64,000 bases of DNA from CBDCMJ01 sp965218875 (GTDB lineage Bacteria; Chloroflexota; Dehalococcoidia; Lucifugimonadales; UBA3495), in contig OZ244707.1 of NCBI GenBank assembly GCA_965218875.1, forward strand, positions 186,001 to 250,000, written 5' to 3'. A model generated the notes under the pieces. The model made no database searches, was not told the origin of the DNA, and saw only the letters and a program-made list of their open reading frames with translations. The position numbers were made by a program, and so were the translations under genes. The stretch's first letter is position 1. Every line of letters begins with the position of its first letter. Below, piece after piece: positions 1 to 7,731 of the stretch.

Positions 1-214
1 GGTCCACCCGGACACCGGTGCTGCTCACCCACTCCAGCCCCCGCTCGATCTCCGAGTCATCGCCCTCCAACTCCAGCACCACCCATCCAATGTCTTCCCG
101 GACGTCGGCCCGGCGGATGTTGGTGACGATCTCGTACCGGCGGCCCAACTGATAGATGATGGGCTCCTTGACCTTCTCAGTCGGGAAGCTGAACTTGACG
201 CGCTGCTTGCCCAT
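1..214 (-). CDS. NIL-domain protein (C-terminus cut by window edge)
   Basis: The minus-strand frame opens at an ATG (212-214) and stays open to the window edge, giving 71 visible residues starting MGKQRVKFSFPTEKV. The alternating pattern (KFSFP…EPIIYQLGRRY…IVTNIRRADV…GWVVLELEG…IERGLEWV) matches the NIL domain, a small ferredoxin-like fold also found at the C-terminus of MetN-type methionine ABC ATPases. Free-standing NIL proteins are about 75-80 residues, so only a few residues are missing. It lies 11 bp downstream of the threonine synthase stop on the same strand, so the two are probably cotranscribed. By analogy with MetN it may be an amino-acid-sensing or accessory protein; its substrate is unknown. 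Confidence 0.8.
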   Translation of the reverse strand, partial: MGKQRVKFSFPTEKVKEPIIYQLGRRYEIVTNIRRADVREDIGWVVLELEGDDSEIERGLEWVSSTGVRVD

Positions 215-225
215 TGCCCACCGCC

Positions 226-1512
226 TTACGCCTTTAGTTGGGCCTGATCGAACGCGCTCTCAAAGGAACCCATGGTCGGCTTTACGTTCAGCAGGTCGAC
301 CAGAGACTCCACCGCCTCCTGGGTCTTCAAGCCGTTGCCGGTGATGTAGGCCACGGTCAGCTCATCGCTCTTGATGGCCCCGGAATCGGCCAGGTGCTTC
401 AACCCCGACACGGTCACTCCGCCGGCGGTCTCCGTGAAGATGCCCTCGGTTTCGGCCAGCAGCTTGATGCCGTCGACAACCTCGTCCTCGGGCACGGCGT
501 AGGCGGTGCCGGAGGACTTCCGGACCACCCGCAGCGAGTAGATGCCGTCGGCCGGGTTGCCGATGGCCAGGGACTTGGCGATGCTGTTGGGCCGGACCGG
601 CAGCACCTGGGGAGCCGCGGCGTCCCACGCCGTGACGATGGGGGCACACCCCGCGGCTTGGGCCATGTGCATCTTGGTGATCACCGCCGGGTGATGCACC
701 GTGTTCTGGTCCGTGCCAAAGGAAGCCGCCTTCACCCCCTCCAGCAAACCCAGGCAGGCCAGCTCGTTGAAGCCCTTCCAGATCTTGGTGAACATGGCGC
801 CCGAGGCGGCCGGCACCACCACGTGGTCGGGAAGGCGCCAACCCAGTTGCTCCGCCACCTCGTAGGCCAGGGTCTTGCTGCCCTCGGCGTAGTAAGGCCG
901 CATGTTGATGTTCACGAAGGCCCACGGATAGTTGTCGGCCACCTCGCTGCAGAGACGGTTCACCTCGTCGTAGGTGCCCTCCACCGCCACCAGGGTAGGC
1001 CCGTACACGGCGGCGCCGATGACCTTTCCCTTTTCCAGGTCCGAGGGAATAAACACGACGGCCCGGATTCCGGCCCGAGCGGCGTGGGCCGCCACGCTGC
1101 AGGCCAAGTTGCCGGTAGAGGCGCAGGCCAGGGTGTCGAAGCCGAACTCCACCGCCTTGGTGGCGGCTACCGAGACCACCCTGTCCTTGAAGGAAAACGA
1201 GGGGTTGACGCTGTCGTTCTTGATGTAGAGGTTGCTCAGGCCCAGGCGTTTGCCCAGGTTGTCGGCTTTGATGAGGGGAGTGAACCCGGCCATGATGTCC
1301 ACCGGGTTGTCGCTGTCCGCCGGGAGGAAGTCCCGGTAACGCCAGATGCTGATGGGGCCCTTGCTGATGCGGTCGCGGCTGGTGGCCTCGGCGATGGTGG
1401 CATAGTCGTAAACGACTTCCAGGGGGCCAAAGCAGTAATCGCAGACGTTGAGGGGTTCGGACGGATAGTCCCTGCCGCATTCCCGGCACCTTAAGCCATT
1501 AACGAAAGCCAC
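226..1512 (-). CDS. thrC: Threonine synthase
   Basis: A 428-residue PLP enzyme converting O-phosphohomoserine to threonine. The N-terminus carries a four-cysteine zinc-ribbon-like motif (C9, C12, C24, C27), seen in the long bacterial/archaeal threonine synthases. The PLP lysine lies in SFSFKDRVVS (K109), followed by an ASTGNLACSVAAHAARAG phosphate-binding stretch and a fold-type II PLP C-terminal half. The length is normal for the family. The start is the ATG that places the cysteine motif a few residues in. The NIL-domain gene follows closely downstream. No leader peptide or T-box was recognised in the upstream region. Confidence 0.95.
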   Translation of the reverse strand: MAFVNGLRCRECGRDYPSEPLNVCDYCFGPLEVVYDYATIAEATSRDRISKGPISIWRYRDFLPADSDNPVDIMAGFTPLIKADNLGKRLGLSNLYIKNDSVNPSFSFKDRVVSVAATKAVEFGFDTLACASTGNLACSVAAHAARAGIRAVVFIPSDLEKGKVIGAAVYGPTLVAVEGTYDEVNRLCSEVADNYPWAFVNINMRPYYAEGSKTLAYEVAEQLGWRLPDHVVVPAASGAMFTKIWKGFNELACLGLLEGVKAASFGTDQNTVHHPAVITKMHMAQAAGCAPIVTAWDAAAPQVLPVRPNSIAKSLAIGNPADGIYSLRVVRKSSGTAYAVPEDEVVDGIKLLAETEGIFTETAGGVTVSGLKHLADSGAIKSDELTVAYITGNGLKTQEAVESLVDLLNVKPTMGSFESAFDQAQLKA

Positions 1513-1647
1513 CGCCGTTCATGTCCTCGAGGCCCGAAAATTGGCGCAGGGCCACCCATCCGGGCGCCCGCCGGAGCGCTACCGATGGTACCAAAGGCCC
1601 TATCTGTTGTCAATCTGGAAAGGCGAGTGCAACAGGGCCTTTTGGTT

Positions 1648-1744
1648 GTCATTCCGAGCAGAGCGAGGAATCTGAGATTCTTGGGTCCGGGCGACCTTGG
1701 CCTTGGGCAGAGATTTCAGATTCCTCCCGCTGGTTCGGAATGAC
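1648..1744. repeat. Palindromic GTCATTCC…GGAATGAC intergenic repeat (short form)
   Basis: A 97-bp inverted repeat. The left arm reads GTCATTCCGAGCAGAGCGAG then GAATCTGAGATTC; the right arm reads AGATTCCTCCCGCTGGTTC then GGAATGAC. The same arms recur at 5497-5530, 6040-6228, 8539-8724 and 39820-40022, always between genes. Here it lies between the divergently transcribed thrC and surface-protein genes. Nothing inside codes for a protein. Confidence 0.8.
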
Positions 1745-2142
1745 AGGTAGGGACCAGGGTGACAATTAAAAGACCCTGGCGAGCGCAAAACTCTCCGCCA
1801 GGCTCCCGCGTCGGGGCCGGGGTCGCAACCTCGACCGTGGGCCGCCGCGTCGGAGTGGGCGAGGCCGCCACCGTAGTGGCGGGCGAGGTCAGGGTAGGGA
1901 AGGGTGAAGCTTCACAAGCCGCCTTTCAGGGGGAGAGAGACCTATGGGACCGCTTTCAACGGGTCCGCTCACCTATCCATGGACGGTCCCCAGGCCCCCG
2001 GGAGGGTTGGAGATGTGAGCGACGGCCAGACTTTCCGGGTGGGGGAGGGGACTACCGCCAATCCGCCTAGCAAAGTCCAAAAGGTTAGCCAGACACCCCG
2101 GATTCCGGTGGAGAACGACCTCAAATGAAGGAGTTACGGTAG
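1745..2142 (+). other. Long untranslated leader upstream of the surface-protein gene
   Basis: No convincing gene lies here. The minus strand of about 1790-1890 would encode a Pro/Thr-rich stretch resembling lipoprotein linkers, possibly decayed. Closer to the gene, GCTCAC (1967-1972) can pair with GTGAGC (2015-2020), enclosing further GC-rich stems, and GGACC/GGTCC pair just upstream, so the mRNA leader is probably structured. A good ribosome-binding site (AAGGAG at 2127-2132) precedes the ATG at 2143. Confidence 0.4.
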
Positions 2143-4431
2143 ATGAATACTAAAGTGGTCAAATCTTTTGGGCTTGCCCTGATTGTGGCGGTGGGCGTCC
2201 TGGCCCTCCTGCTGGCGACAGGCACCTTCAGCCCCCAGAAGGCGGGGGCACAGACCATTCCCGCCGCTAATATAACAGTCAACCCCGGCACGGTTGCCGC
2301 GGCGACCGACACTCCGCTTACGGTGGGGTTCCAAGTTACCGCCGGCGCCATAACGTCTGGTCAAGAGATTACGATCGAGTTCCCTGGCTTCGCCTTGCCC
2401 AGCACCATTGAAACCTCCTCAGTAAGCATCCGGGGTGGTGGTGCGGCGGGCACGCCGGCGAGGATTGCCGTCTCTGGGCAAGTCGTCACCTTGGAAGTGG
2501 GCGATGACAGCGGCGGTGTGCCCATGTTCATCGCTGGAGGAACGGGCGCCGATGTGGCGCAGGTCTACATTACCTTCACCAGGGCGGCGGGGCTCGCAAC
2601 CGGTGGAGTCGCCGGCGTTCACAACATCAAGGTGAACGATGTTGCCGCCGAGGACGATTTCACGATAACGCCGAGCGTTACCCTGTCCCATGAGGCGGGC
2701 TTCAACAACACCGAGTTGGAGATCGCGGGCGCCTCATTCCCCGCTGGCGACGTGAATATCCGTGTTGGGCCAGGTGACGCCGGTGACACCTGTCCCACCA
2801 CAGTTCCGGGATCAAGCGGGGACGGGTTTACGCCAACAGTCACTGGCGGCGCTTTCACAGAGACCTTCGAGGTCGGCGCTACCAGAACTGCAGCACAAAC
2901 CGCATTCGCCTATGGCCTCAACTGCATTTATGTTGTCCACGCGGGTGAGGATGGAACCTTCAACAACGCCGATGACCCGCCAGCTCCCGGAGCACAGAAA
3001 TTCACCCTCAGCGCGGAGGTTACTCCCCCCGAGGAGCCGCTGGTCAGGGGCGATGAGGGCGTAGAGATTACGGTGGAACAAGCCGACAATATCCTCGTCA
3101 CCAGCGTAACCGTCGGTGGTACGGCAGTGCCATGGGCGCCCGAGAGCGTGGACGATGCCACCCCCAACAAGGCTGGTGGCACGATTCCGGATAACGGTGG
3201 TACTACCGAGGTTCTAGAGGCGGACCGGACTATAGCCGACGGGACCATTACCCTGTTAATCAACGTAAAGGACGTGATCGCAGGGAGCGACAAGGACCTC
3301 GAAGTGCTCGGCGGGAGCCCTGTCGGCACCATAGGTTCCGCGAAGGTAGACGTCATCTCCCTGACACTGGACCTAAGTCCCGACACGGCCGTGCAGAGCA
3401 TGACGGTTACCCTGTCTGGCACCGGATTCAACGGTGGGACTGGCGTGACCTCACTGATGGTGGGGGGTGAGCTGATAACAGGCCTTGACGACGTCAGGTC
3501 CAATACCAGAGGCCAGTTCGTAATTCCCTTCACGGTCCCCGACCTTGAGGGCGGGACCGAGGATGGTCATACGGTGGCCCTTATCGGGGCCGGCGGCAGG
3601 ATCGGTGAAGGCACGCTAACCGTACCCAAACCCACCATCACCATCGACCCAAGCGAGAGCCGGATCGGGACCTCTGTCGGCGTGACAGGCACCGGGTTCC
3701 CTGCCAACGACCCCATCTTGATCTACTACGACGAACAGACGGCGGGCAGCGCCAATTCGAACAACGTGGGTGAGTGGAAAGGCACTTTCCTTGTGCCGGT
3801 TGGCGCGAATCCCGGCGATAACAAGTCCGTCCACGCCTGCCGCCCCGACCTAGGCACAGGGAAGATGGCGCGGTGCTCAGACGAAGATGCGGTTACCCAC
3901 TCCGTGCCGGGTGCGTCCGCAGAGCTGAGCGCCACGGAGGCCCGGAGCGGTGACACCATTACCGTGACCGGGGTAGACTACAAACCCTACAATCCCGTCA
4001 CCATAACGATCGGCACAGCCGAAGCGAAGGGCACGGTCAGCCCCGATGGGACCTTCACCGTCGCCATACGGTTGCCATTGCTCGCCCCGGGTCCCCAGTT
4101 GATGACCGTCAAGGTGGGCGATGACACCGACACCCATTTCTTGACTGCCCTGGCCGCTGACGCCATAGTCAGCAACGACCCGGCGGACGTGTTCGCCGAC
4201 CTCATTGAGGAGGGAGTGCTGGAGTCCGTCTGGATCTTCGACAACGACGACGACAAATACCAGGGCTTCAACCCCGGCGCCACGGACACCGAGAGGGCGC
4301 TCGCGGAGACGCTCGGCCTACTCCTGACCGAGGTGAACTCCGGCGACGTCGGGTGGATCAACCTGAACGCCGACGCCACCTTCCAGGGCACGGAGTACAA
4401 GGAGGGCTGGAGGCTCGTCGGCATAAACTAG
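2143..4431 (+). CDS. Large secreted Ig-like repeat surface protein
   Basis: 762 residues. A Sec signal peptide (positive start MNTKVVK, hydrophobic core to about residue 27, likely cleavage after QKAGA near 36) leads into a beta-rich, Gly/Thr/Asp-rich, Cys-poor ectodomain. Several IPT/TIG-like or Ig-like modules are suggested by recurring phrases: AASFPAGDVNI, LSGTGFNGG, VTGTGFPANDPI, VTGVDYKPYNPVTI. The C-terminal ~90 residues (VFADLIEEGVLESVWIFDND…) look like a separate capping domain. There is no C-terminal membrane anchor or sortase motif. A strong RBS and long leader suggest high expression. It is plausibly an S-layer or cell-surface structural protein; the following collagen-like gene may belong to the same envelope. 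The exact role is unknown. Confidence 0.8.
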   Translation: MNTKVVKSFGLALIVAVGVLALLLATGTFSPQKAGAQTIPAANITVNPGTVAAATDTPLTVGFQVTAGAITSGQEITIEFPGFALPSTIETSSVSIRGGGAAGTPARIAVSGQVVTLEVGDDSGGVPMFIAGGTGADVAQVYITFTRAAGLATGGVAGVHNIKVNDVAAEDDFTITPSVTLSHEAGFNNTELEIAGASFPAGDVNIRVGPGDAGDTCPTTVPGSSGDGFTPTVTGGAFTETFEVGATRTAAQTAFAYGLNCIYVVHAGEDGTFNNADDPPAPGAQKFTLSAEVTPPEEPLVRGDEGVEITVEQADNILVTSVTVGGTAVPWAPESVDDATPNKAGGTIPDNGGTTEVLEADRTIADGTITLLINVKDVIAGSDKDLEVLGGSPVGTIGSAKVDVISLTLDLSPDTAVQSMTVTLSGTGFNGGTGVTSLMVGGELITGLDDVRSNTRGQFVIPFTVPDLEGGTEDGHTVALIGAGGRIGEGTLTVPKPTITIDPSESRIGTSVGVTGTGFPANDPILIYYDEQTAGSANSNNVGEWKGTFLVPVGANPGDNKSVHACRPDLGTGKMARCSDEDAVTHSVPGASAELSATEARSGDTITVTGVDYKPYNPVTITIGTAEAKGTVSPDGTFTVAIRLPLLAPGPQLMTVKVGDDTDTHFLTALAADAIVSNDPADVFADLIEEGVLESVWIFDNDDDKYQGFNPGATDTERALAETLGLLLTEVNSGDVGWINLNADATFQGTEYKEGWRLVGIN

Positions 4432-4455
4432 ACTAGGGTTCCACGCAAAGGTTAC

Positions 4456-4481
4456 GCGGGGCCGCCGGGCGGCGGCCCCGC
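4456..4481 (+). terminator. GC-rich hairpin after the surface-protein gene
   Basis: A perfect 11-bp stem (GCGGGGCCGCC / GGCGGCCCCGC) with a GGGC loop lies 25 bp after the stop. It has no T-tract, so it may act as an mRNA-stabilising or attenuating element between the surface-protein and collagen-like genes rather than a full terminator. Confidence 0.5.
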
Positions 4482-4507
4482 CACTCCACACAAGAGAAGG
4501 TGACTAA

Positions 4508-5278
4508 ATGACCAAACTGAAGATCCTGGCCTTGATTGTCGGAATGGCGCTCCTGTTGGCCCTTCCGGCCGTGGCGTCGGCCCAGGGGGCGCCGCCTCCC
4601 ACCGCCTATGGGGGCGACGCGATGATCGATGACGCCGACGCCCCCGACGGCACCATGGTCTCCGCCATGATCGGCGAGGAAGAGATCGGCTCGACCGAGG
4701 TGATGGACGGTAGCTACGCCCTGATGATCATGGGTGAAGACAGCTACAACGGCCAGATGGTGTCCTTCATGATCGGCGAGTACATGGCCGACGAGACGGC
4801 CACCTACATGCAGGGGACCGTGAACGCGGGCATGGACCTCAACGCCATGAGCGCCATGATGCCCGGCGACGATGGCGAGATGCCTGTGGTACCGCCCACG
4901 GAGGCCGAGCTGATGCAGGCCGAGATTGACGCGCTGAAGAGCCAGATCGCGTCGATCCAACTCCAAAAGGGTGACCAGGGCGATAAAGGTGATAAGGGTG
5001 ACCAGGGCGACGCCGGTTCCCCAGGCGCTGACGGTCAGGCAGGAGCCGCCGGTTCCCCAGGCGCTGACGGTCAGGCAGGAGCCGCCGGTTCCCCAGGCGC
5101 TGACGGCGCGCCGGGCGACGCTGGCGCCCCAGGAGCCGCCGGTTCCGCCGGGGCCCAGGGCGACGTGGGTCCCAAGGGCTCCTCAGGGTCCAGCGTGCTG
5201 GGCATCGTGGCCCTCATCCTGGCCATCGTAGCCATACTAGGCGCAGGCGGTGCCTTCATCATGGGCCGCCGCATGTAA
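4508..5278 (+). CDS. Collagen-like membrane-anchored surface protein
   Basis: 256 residues. Signal peptide to about residue 26 (LALPAVASAQ|GAP). Residues ~35-115 form a small beta domain rich in Met and acidic residues (MVSAMIGEEEIGSTEV, MVSFMIGEYMADETATY). Residues ~130-153 are a heptad-like helix (AELMQAEIDALKSQIASIQ), a probable trimerisation coiled coil. Residues ~154-226 are uninterrupted Gly-X-Y triplets, starting KGDQGDKGDKGDQGD and continuing GSPGADGQAGAA. Residues ~229-252 are a transmembrane helix, then GRRM. The order coiled coil, collagen triple helix, membrane anchor suggests a homotrimeric stalk holding the N-terminal domain above the surface. Part of the collagen region is encoded by a perfect DNA tandem repeat. 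Function unknown; adhesion or an envelope spacer are guesses. Confidence 0.85.
   Translation: MTKLKILALIVGMALLLALPAVASAQGAPPPTAYGGDAMIDDADAPDGTMVSAMIGEEEIGSTEVMDGSYALMIMGEDSYNGQMVSFMIGEYMADETATYMQGTVNAGMDLNAMSAMMPGDDGEMPVVPPTEAELMQAEIDALKSQIASIQLQKGDQGDKGDKGDQGDAGSPGADGQAGAAGSPGADGQAGAAGSPGADGAPGDAGAPGAAGSAGAQGDVGPKGSSGSSVLGIVALILAIVAILGAGGAFIMGRRM
5012..5107 (+). repeat. 36-bp tandem repeat inside the collagen region
   Basis: Two perfect 36-bp units (5012-5047 and 5048-5083, each starting GCCGGTTCCCCAGGCGCTGA) plus a 24-bp partial third. 36 bp equals twelve residues (four Gly-X-Y triplets), so copy-number change would keep frame and alter stalk length. Confidence 0.9.
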
Positions 5279-5370
5279 CCCCAGAACTCCAGAACCCCAG
5301 GCCAGGGGCCAAACCCCCGGCCAACCCCAGGCTAGGGGCACCAGGCCCCGGCCAGACCCAGGAACCCCAG

Positions 5371-5406
5371 AGAGCGCCCCGCCGAACGGCGGGGCGCTCT
5401 CCTTTT
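5371..5406 (+). terminator. Rho-independent terminator after the collagen-like gene
   Basis: A perfect 13-bp GC-rich stem (AGAGCGCCCCGCC / GGCGGGGCGCTCT), GAAC loop, then CCTTTT. It is about 95 bp downstream of the stop and would end the two-gene surface-protein unit. Confidence 0.88.
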
Positions 5407-5434
5407 GGGCCGATGGGGGGCCCGCCTCGCCCCG

Positions 5435-5530
5435 GCGCGCAGGACCCCACGTAGGGGCGAAAAATCTTTCGCCCCACCGATGACGCATAACCGCCGGAGA
5501 TTCCTCGCCGCCTTGCGGCCGCGGAATGAC
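5435..5530. repeat. Composite palindromic repeat, copy A (left arm missing)
   Basis: Begins GCGCGCAGGACCCCACGTAG, then the internal palindrome GGGGCGAAA…TTTCGCCCC, then CCGATGACGCATAACC, then the right arm GAGATTCCTCGCCGCC…GGAATGAC. It matches copies B (6040-6228) and C (8539-8724) but lacks their left GTCATTCC arm; the terminator at 5371-5406 occupies that side. Confidence 0.8.
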
Positions 5531-5627
5531 GGGGGGCAACCAAGGGGATGGCATGACGGCGGAGGCGGGTATGAAATGACGTTGGAGCGTGTATGCTAGG
5601 AGCCCAACAACCAACGGGAGGCTTGAC

Positions 5628-6017
5628 ATGGGAGTGATCCACGTGACTGCCCTGGTCCGGAACCCGGCGGAGCCGGAGCGGGCCTGGGAGGGGCTATTCC
5701 TGGTGGACACAGGGTCCATCGACTGCCTGGTCCCCAGACCCTACCTGGAGGCTATCGGCCTAGCGCCCAAGGCGCAACGGGTCTATAGCCTGGCCGACGG
5801 CAGCGAAATCACCATGGATGTTGCCGTCGCAGGAGTCGAGTTCATGGGGAACCTGGTGGGGGCGACCATCGTATTCGGAGGGGAAGACTCCGAACCCCTG
5901 TTGGGAGTGACGGCGCTGGAGTCGGCGGGCGTCGAGATCGACCCGGGCAGTCAGAGCCTCCGGCAACTCCGCAGCACGCGACTGAAGAGGTCCAAATTCC
6001 GAGCGGCTGCGGACTGA
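5628..6017 (+). CDS. Retropepsin-like (clan AA) aspartic protease family protein
   Basis: 129 residues, started at the ATG preceded by GGGAGG rather than a GTG 39 bp upstream. It has the single-lobe pattern of clan AA proteases: a catalytic-type motif LFLVDTGSIDCLVP (residues ~24-37), a flap-like strand, the DGSEITMDVAVAGVEF strand pair, and a C-terminal EPLLGVTALESAGVEIDPG segment matching the usual LLGxxxL motif. Such proteins act as dimers with one Asp from each chain. There is no signal peptide or fused domain. A broken relative lies at 30128-30605. The substrate is unknown. Confidence 0.7.
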   Translation: MGVIHVTALVRNPAEPERAWEGLFLVDTGSIDCLVPRPYLEAIGLAPKAQRVYSLADGSEITMDVAVAGVEFMGNLVGATIVFGGEDSEPLLGVTALESAGVEIDPGSQSLRQLRSTRLKRSKFRAAAD

Positions 6018-6039
6018 ACGGACGCGCAACGACTATCCT

Positions 6040-6228
6040 GTCATTCCGCGGGAGCCTCCGGCGCCGAGGAATCTAACGCCCTGGGCTGGAGCGCGGTCAC
6101 TCCATCGCAGCACGGCGGACGCCTAGCCCCTGCGCGCAGGACCCCACGTAGGGGCGAAAAATCTTTCGCCCCTACCGATGACGCATAACCCCTTGAGATT
6201 CCTCGCCGCCTTGCGGCCACGGAATGAC
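6040..6228. repeat. Composite palindromic repeat, copy B (full length)
   Basis: 189 bp. Left arm GTCATTCCGCGGGAGCC…CGAGGAATC, a ~60-bp variable stretch, then the shared block GCGCGCAGGACCCCACGTAG with internal palindrome GGGGCGAAA…TTTCGCCCC, ACGCATAACC, and right arm GAGATTCCTCGCCGCC…GGAATGAC. The outer arms are mutually inverted. No open reading frame inside is credible. It has the character of a non-autonomous palindromic element. Confidence 0.8.
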
Positions 6229-6408
6229 GGGGGTGGGGGGGCGCGGCCACGGCGTGACAGGGGCGGGCGCAAGGAAGGGAGCAGGCGGATGACGGACGCG
6301 GCGGCGTTGCAAACTTCTCGGCCATGGGTGAAGATAGCAGGGTGCATATCCTCGCGGGGCGTGGGGGTGTGCGCCAACCATGCCCAACCATGCGAGGAGG
6401 TGGGTATC

Positions 6409-7041
6409 GTGCGGAGGGCCTTGACCCTGTTGCTAACGTGCCTGGCGCTGGGCCTGGGCAGTCTGGCCGCCCTGGGGGCCGCCCCCCAGCAGGAACGGCC
6501 CCCCCGGCCGCCGGGGGAGGAACGGCCCCCCCAGCCCTTTTTCCAGGACTTCTACTCCGGCCAGGCCTCGGTGCAGGGCCAGCCCGCCCCCGAAGGCGCC
6601 CTGCTGGTGGCTTGCGTCAGCGGCTGCGTTTCCGGCTTCCAGACCCCCGCGGTGGCCATCGCGGAGGGGGGACAGTACAGCGCCCTGGAGGTGAACCCCG
6701 GCGACGAGTCGTTCATCGGAGGCGAGATTACTTTCTTCCTGGTCAACGAGCTCGGCTTCGTCCAGGCCGAGGAGACCCGGGTTTTCGTGGGGATTTTCGA
6801 CTTCTATACCCAAGACCTGACCTTCAGCGGGCTCCCGGCGGCCCCGCCGGAGCCGACCCCGACGCCTACCCCTACTGCCACGCCCATGCCCCCTCCCACA
6901 CCCACCGCGGCGCTGCCCGCCCCCGGCGACCCGGGGGTGACCGCCATCCCCCGCCTGGCCCTGATTGTCGGCGTCGCGGCGGTGGCGGGCGGCGCGGGGC
7001 TGCTGCTCCTGGCCCGCCGCCGGGTAGGGCGCGGCGGGTAG
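6409..7041 (+). CDS. Secreted protein with C-terminal membrane anchor
   Basis: 210 residues from a GTG preceded by GAGGAGG; the longer in-frame extension upstream runs into repeat copy B and is rejected. A signal peptide (MRRALTLLLTCLALGLGSLAALGA) is followed by a Pro-rich stretch, then a compact domain (about 50-145) with a CVSGC pair, GGQYSALEVNPGD and a TFFLVNELGFV strand. A TPT/PPPTPT-rich linker (~148-172) leads to a C-terminal transmembrane helix (LALIVGVAAVAGGAGLLLLA) and RRR tail. It is probably displayed outside the cell. The middle domain resembles the beta module of the collagen-like protein only in general character. Function unknown. Confidence 0.7.
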   Translation: MRRALTLLLTCLALGLGSLAALGAAPQQERPPRPPGEERPPQPFFQDFYSGQASVQGQPAPEGALLVACVSGCVSGFQTPAVAIAEGGQYSALEVNPGDESFIGGEITFFLVNELGFVQAEETRVFVGIFDFYTQDLTFSGLPAAPPEPTPTPTPTATPMPPPTPTAALPAPGDPGVTAIPRLALIVGVAAVAGGAGLLLLARRRVGRGG

Positions 7042-7055
7042 CGGCCTGGTATTAG

Positions 7056-7730
7056 TTAGTCCTGTTGCTCCTGGATTAGCGGGCCGCCCGTCGGCTTGGC
7101 CTGAGGCGCCAGCAGCACCACCCGCAGGTCCTGGCCCAGGTTGGACGTGGTGACTGACAGCCTCGGCTGGGGCGCAGCCTCGCTGAGGCCCATGCGGCCC
7201 AGGAAGTCCTCCACGCCCTGCAGGGGCACGTCCACCCCCGGTATGCTGTGGTGCATGGGGATCACCACCTTGGGGTCCAGGTCCTGCATGGTCTGCAAAG
7301 CCTGGTCCAACGCCATGGTGCACCCGCCCCCCGCCGGCAGCAGCAGCACGTCCACCGGGGCCAGCTCGTCCACCTGCCGGGTGGTCAGCGGCGAGGTTAT
7401 GTCCCCCAGATGGCAGATGTTCACCCCGTCGATCTCGATGGAGTAGGCCACGTTGCGGCGCTCCGGCGGCGTTCCCTCCGGCAGCGGCGTCATCACCCCG
7501 CGCACCGCCACCCCGGAGTACTCGTACTCGCCCGCCGAGTCGAACACCTTGGGAGCGCCCCGCACCTCCCCAGCGTTGCTGTGGTTGGGGTGAGTGTTGC
7601 TGACGGTCACCACCGTGGCCGGGCGGGTCTCCGGCGCCAGCCCCAGCGACACAGGATACGGATCGGTGACCACCACCAGGTCGGCGGAGCGCAGCCGGAA
7701 GCAGGAGTGGCCCAGCCAGCTTATGTCCAT
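7056..7730 (-). CDS. Metallo-beta-lactamase-fold protein (UlaG-like) with altered metal motif
   Basis: 224 residues starting MDISWLGHSCFRLRS, the usual N-terminus of UlaG/YtnP-like MBL-fold hydrolases. The canonical HxHxDH motif is replaced by THPNHSNA (~50-57). Later elements are present: CHLGDITSPL (~115), a conserved VLLLPAGGG strand and IPMHHSIPGVDV near the end. The missing Asp-His suggests altered or single-metal chemistry, or loss of hydrolase activity. The gene starts 1 bp after the bioY stop and is probably cotranscribed with it. Substrate unknown. Confidence 0.8.
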   Translation of the reverse strand: MDISWLGHSCFRLRSADLVVVTDPYPVSLGLAPETRPATVVTVSNTHPNHSNAGEVRGAPKVFDSAGEYEYSGVAVRGVMTPLPEGTPPERRNVAYSIEIDGVNICHLGDITSPLTTRQVDELAPVDVLLLPAGGGCTMALDQALQTMQDLDPKVVIPMHHSIPGVDVPLQGVEDFLGRMGLSEAAPQPRLSVTTSNLGQDLRVVLLAPQAKPTGGPLIQEQQD

Positions 7731-7731
7731 G

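Noticed and set aside
238..1494. 418-residue plus-strand ORF opposite thrC
   Set aside because: Antisense shadow of threonine synthase: His/Gly/Arg-rich with no recognisable domain.
6178..6408. N-terminal extension of the anchored secreted protein
   Set aside because: It is translated from palindromic repeat copy B; the signal peptide begins at GTG 6409 behind GAGGAGG.
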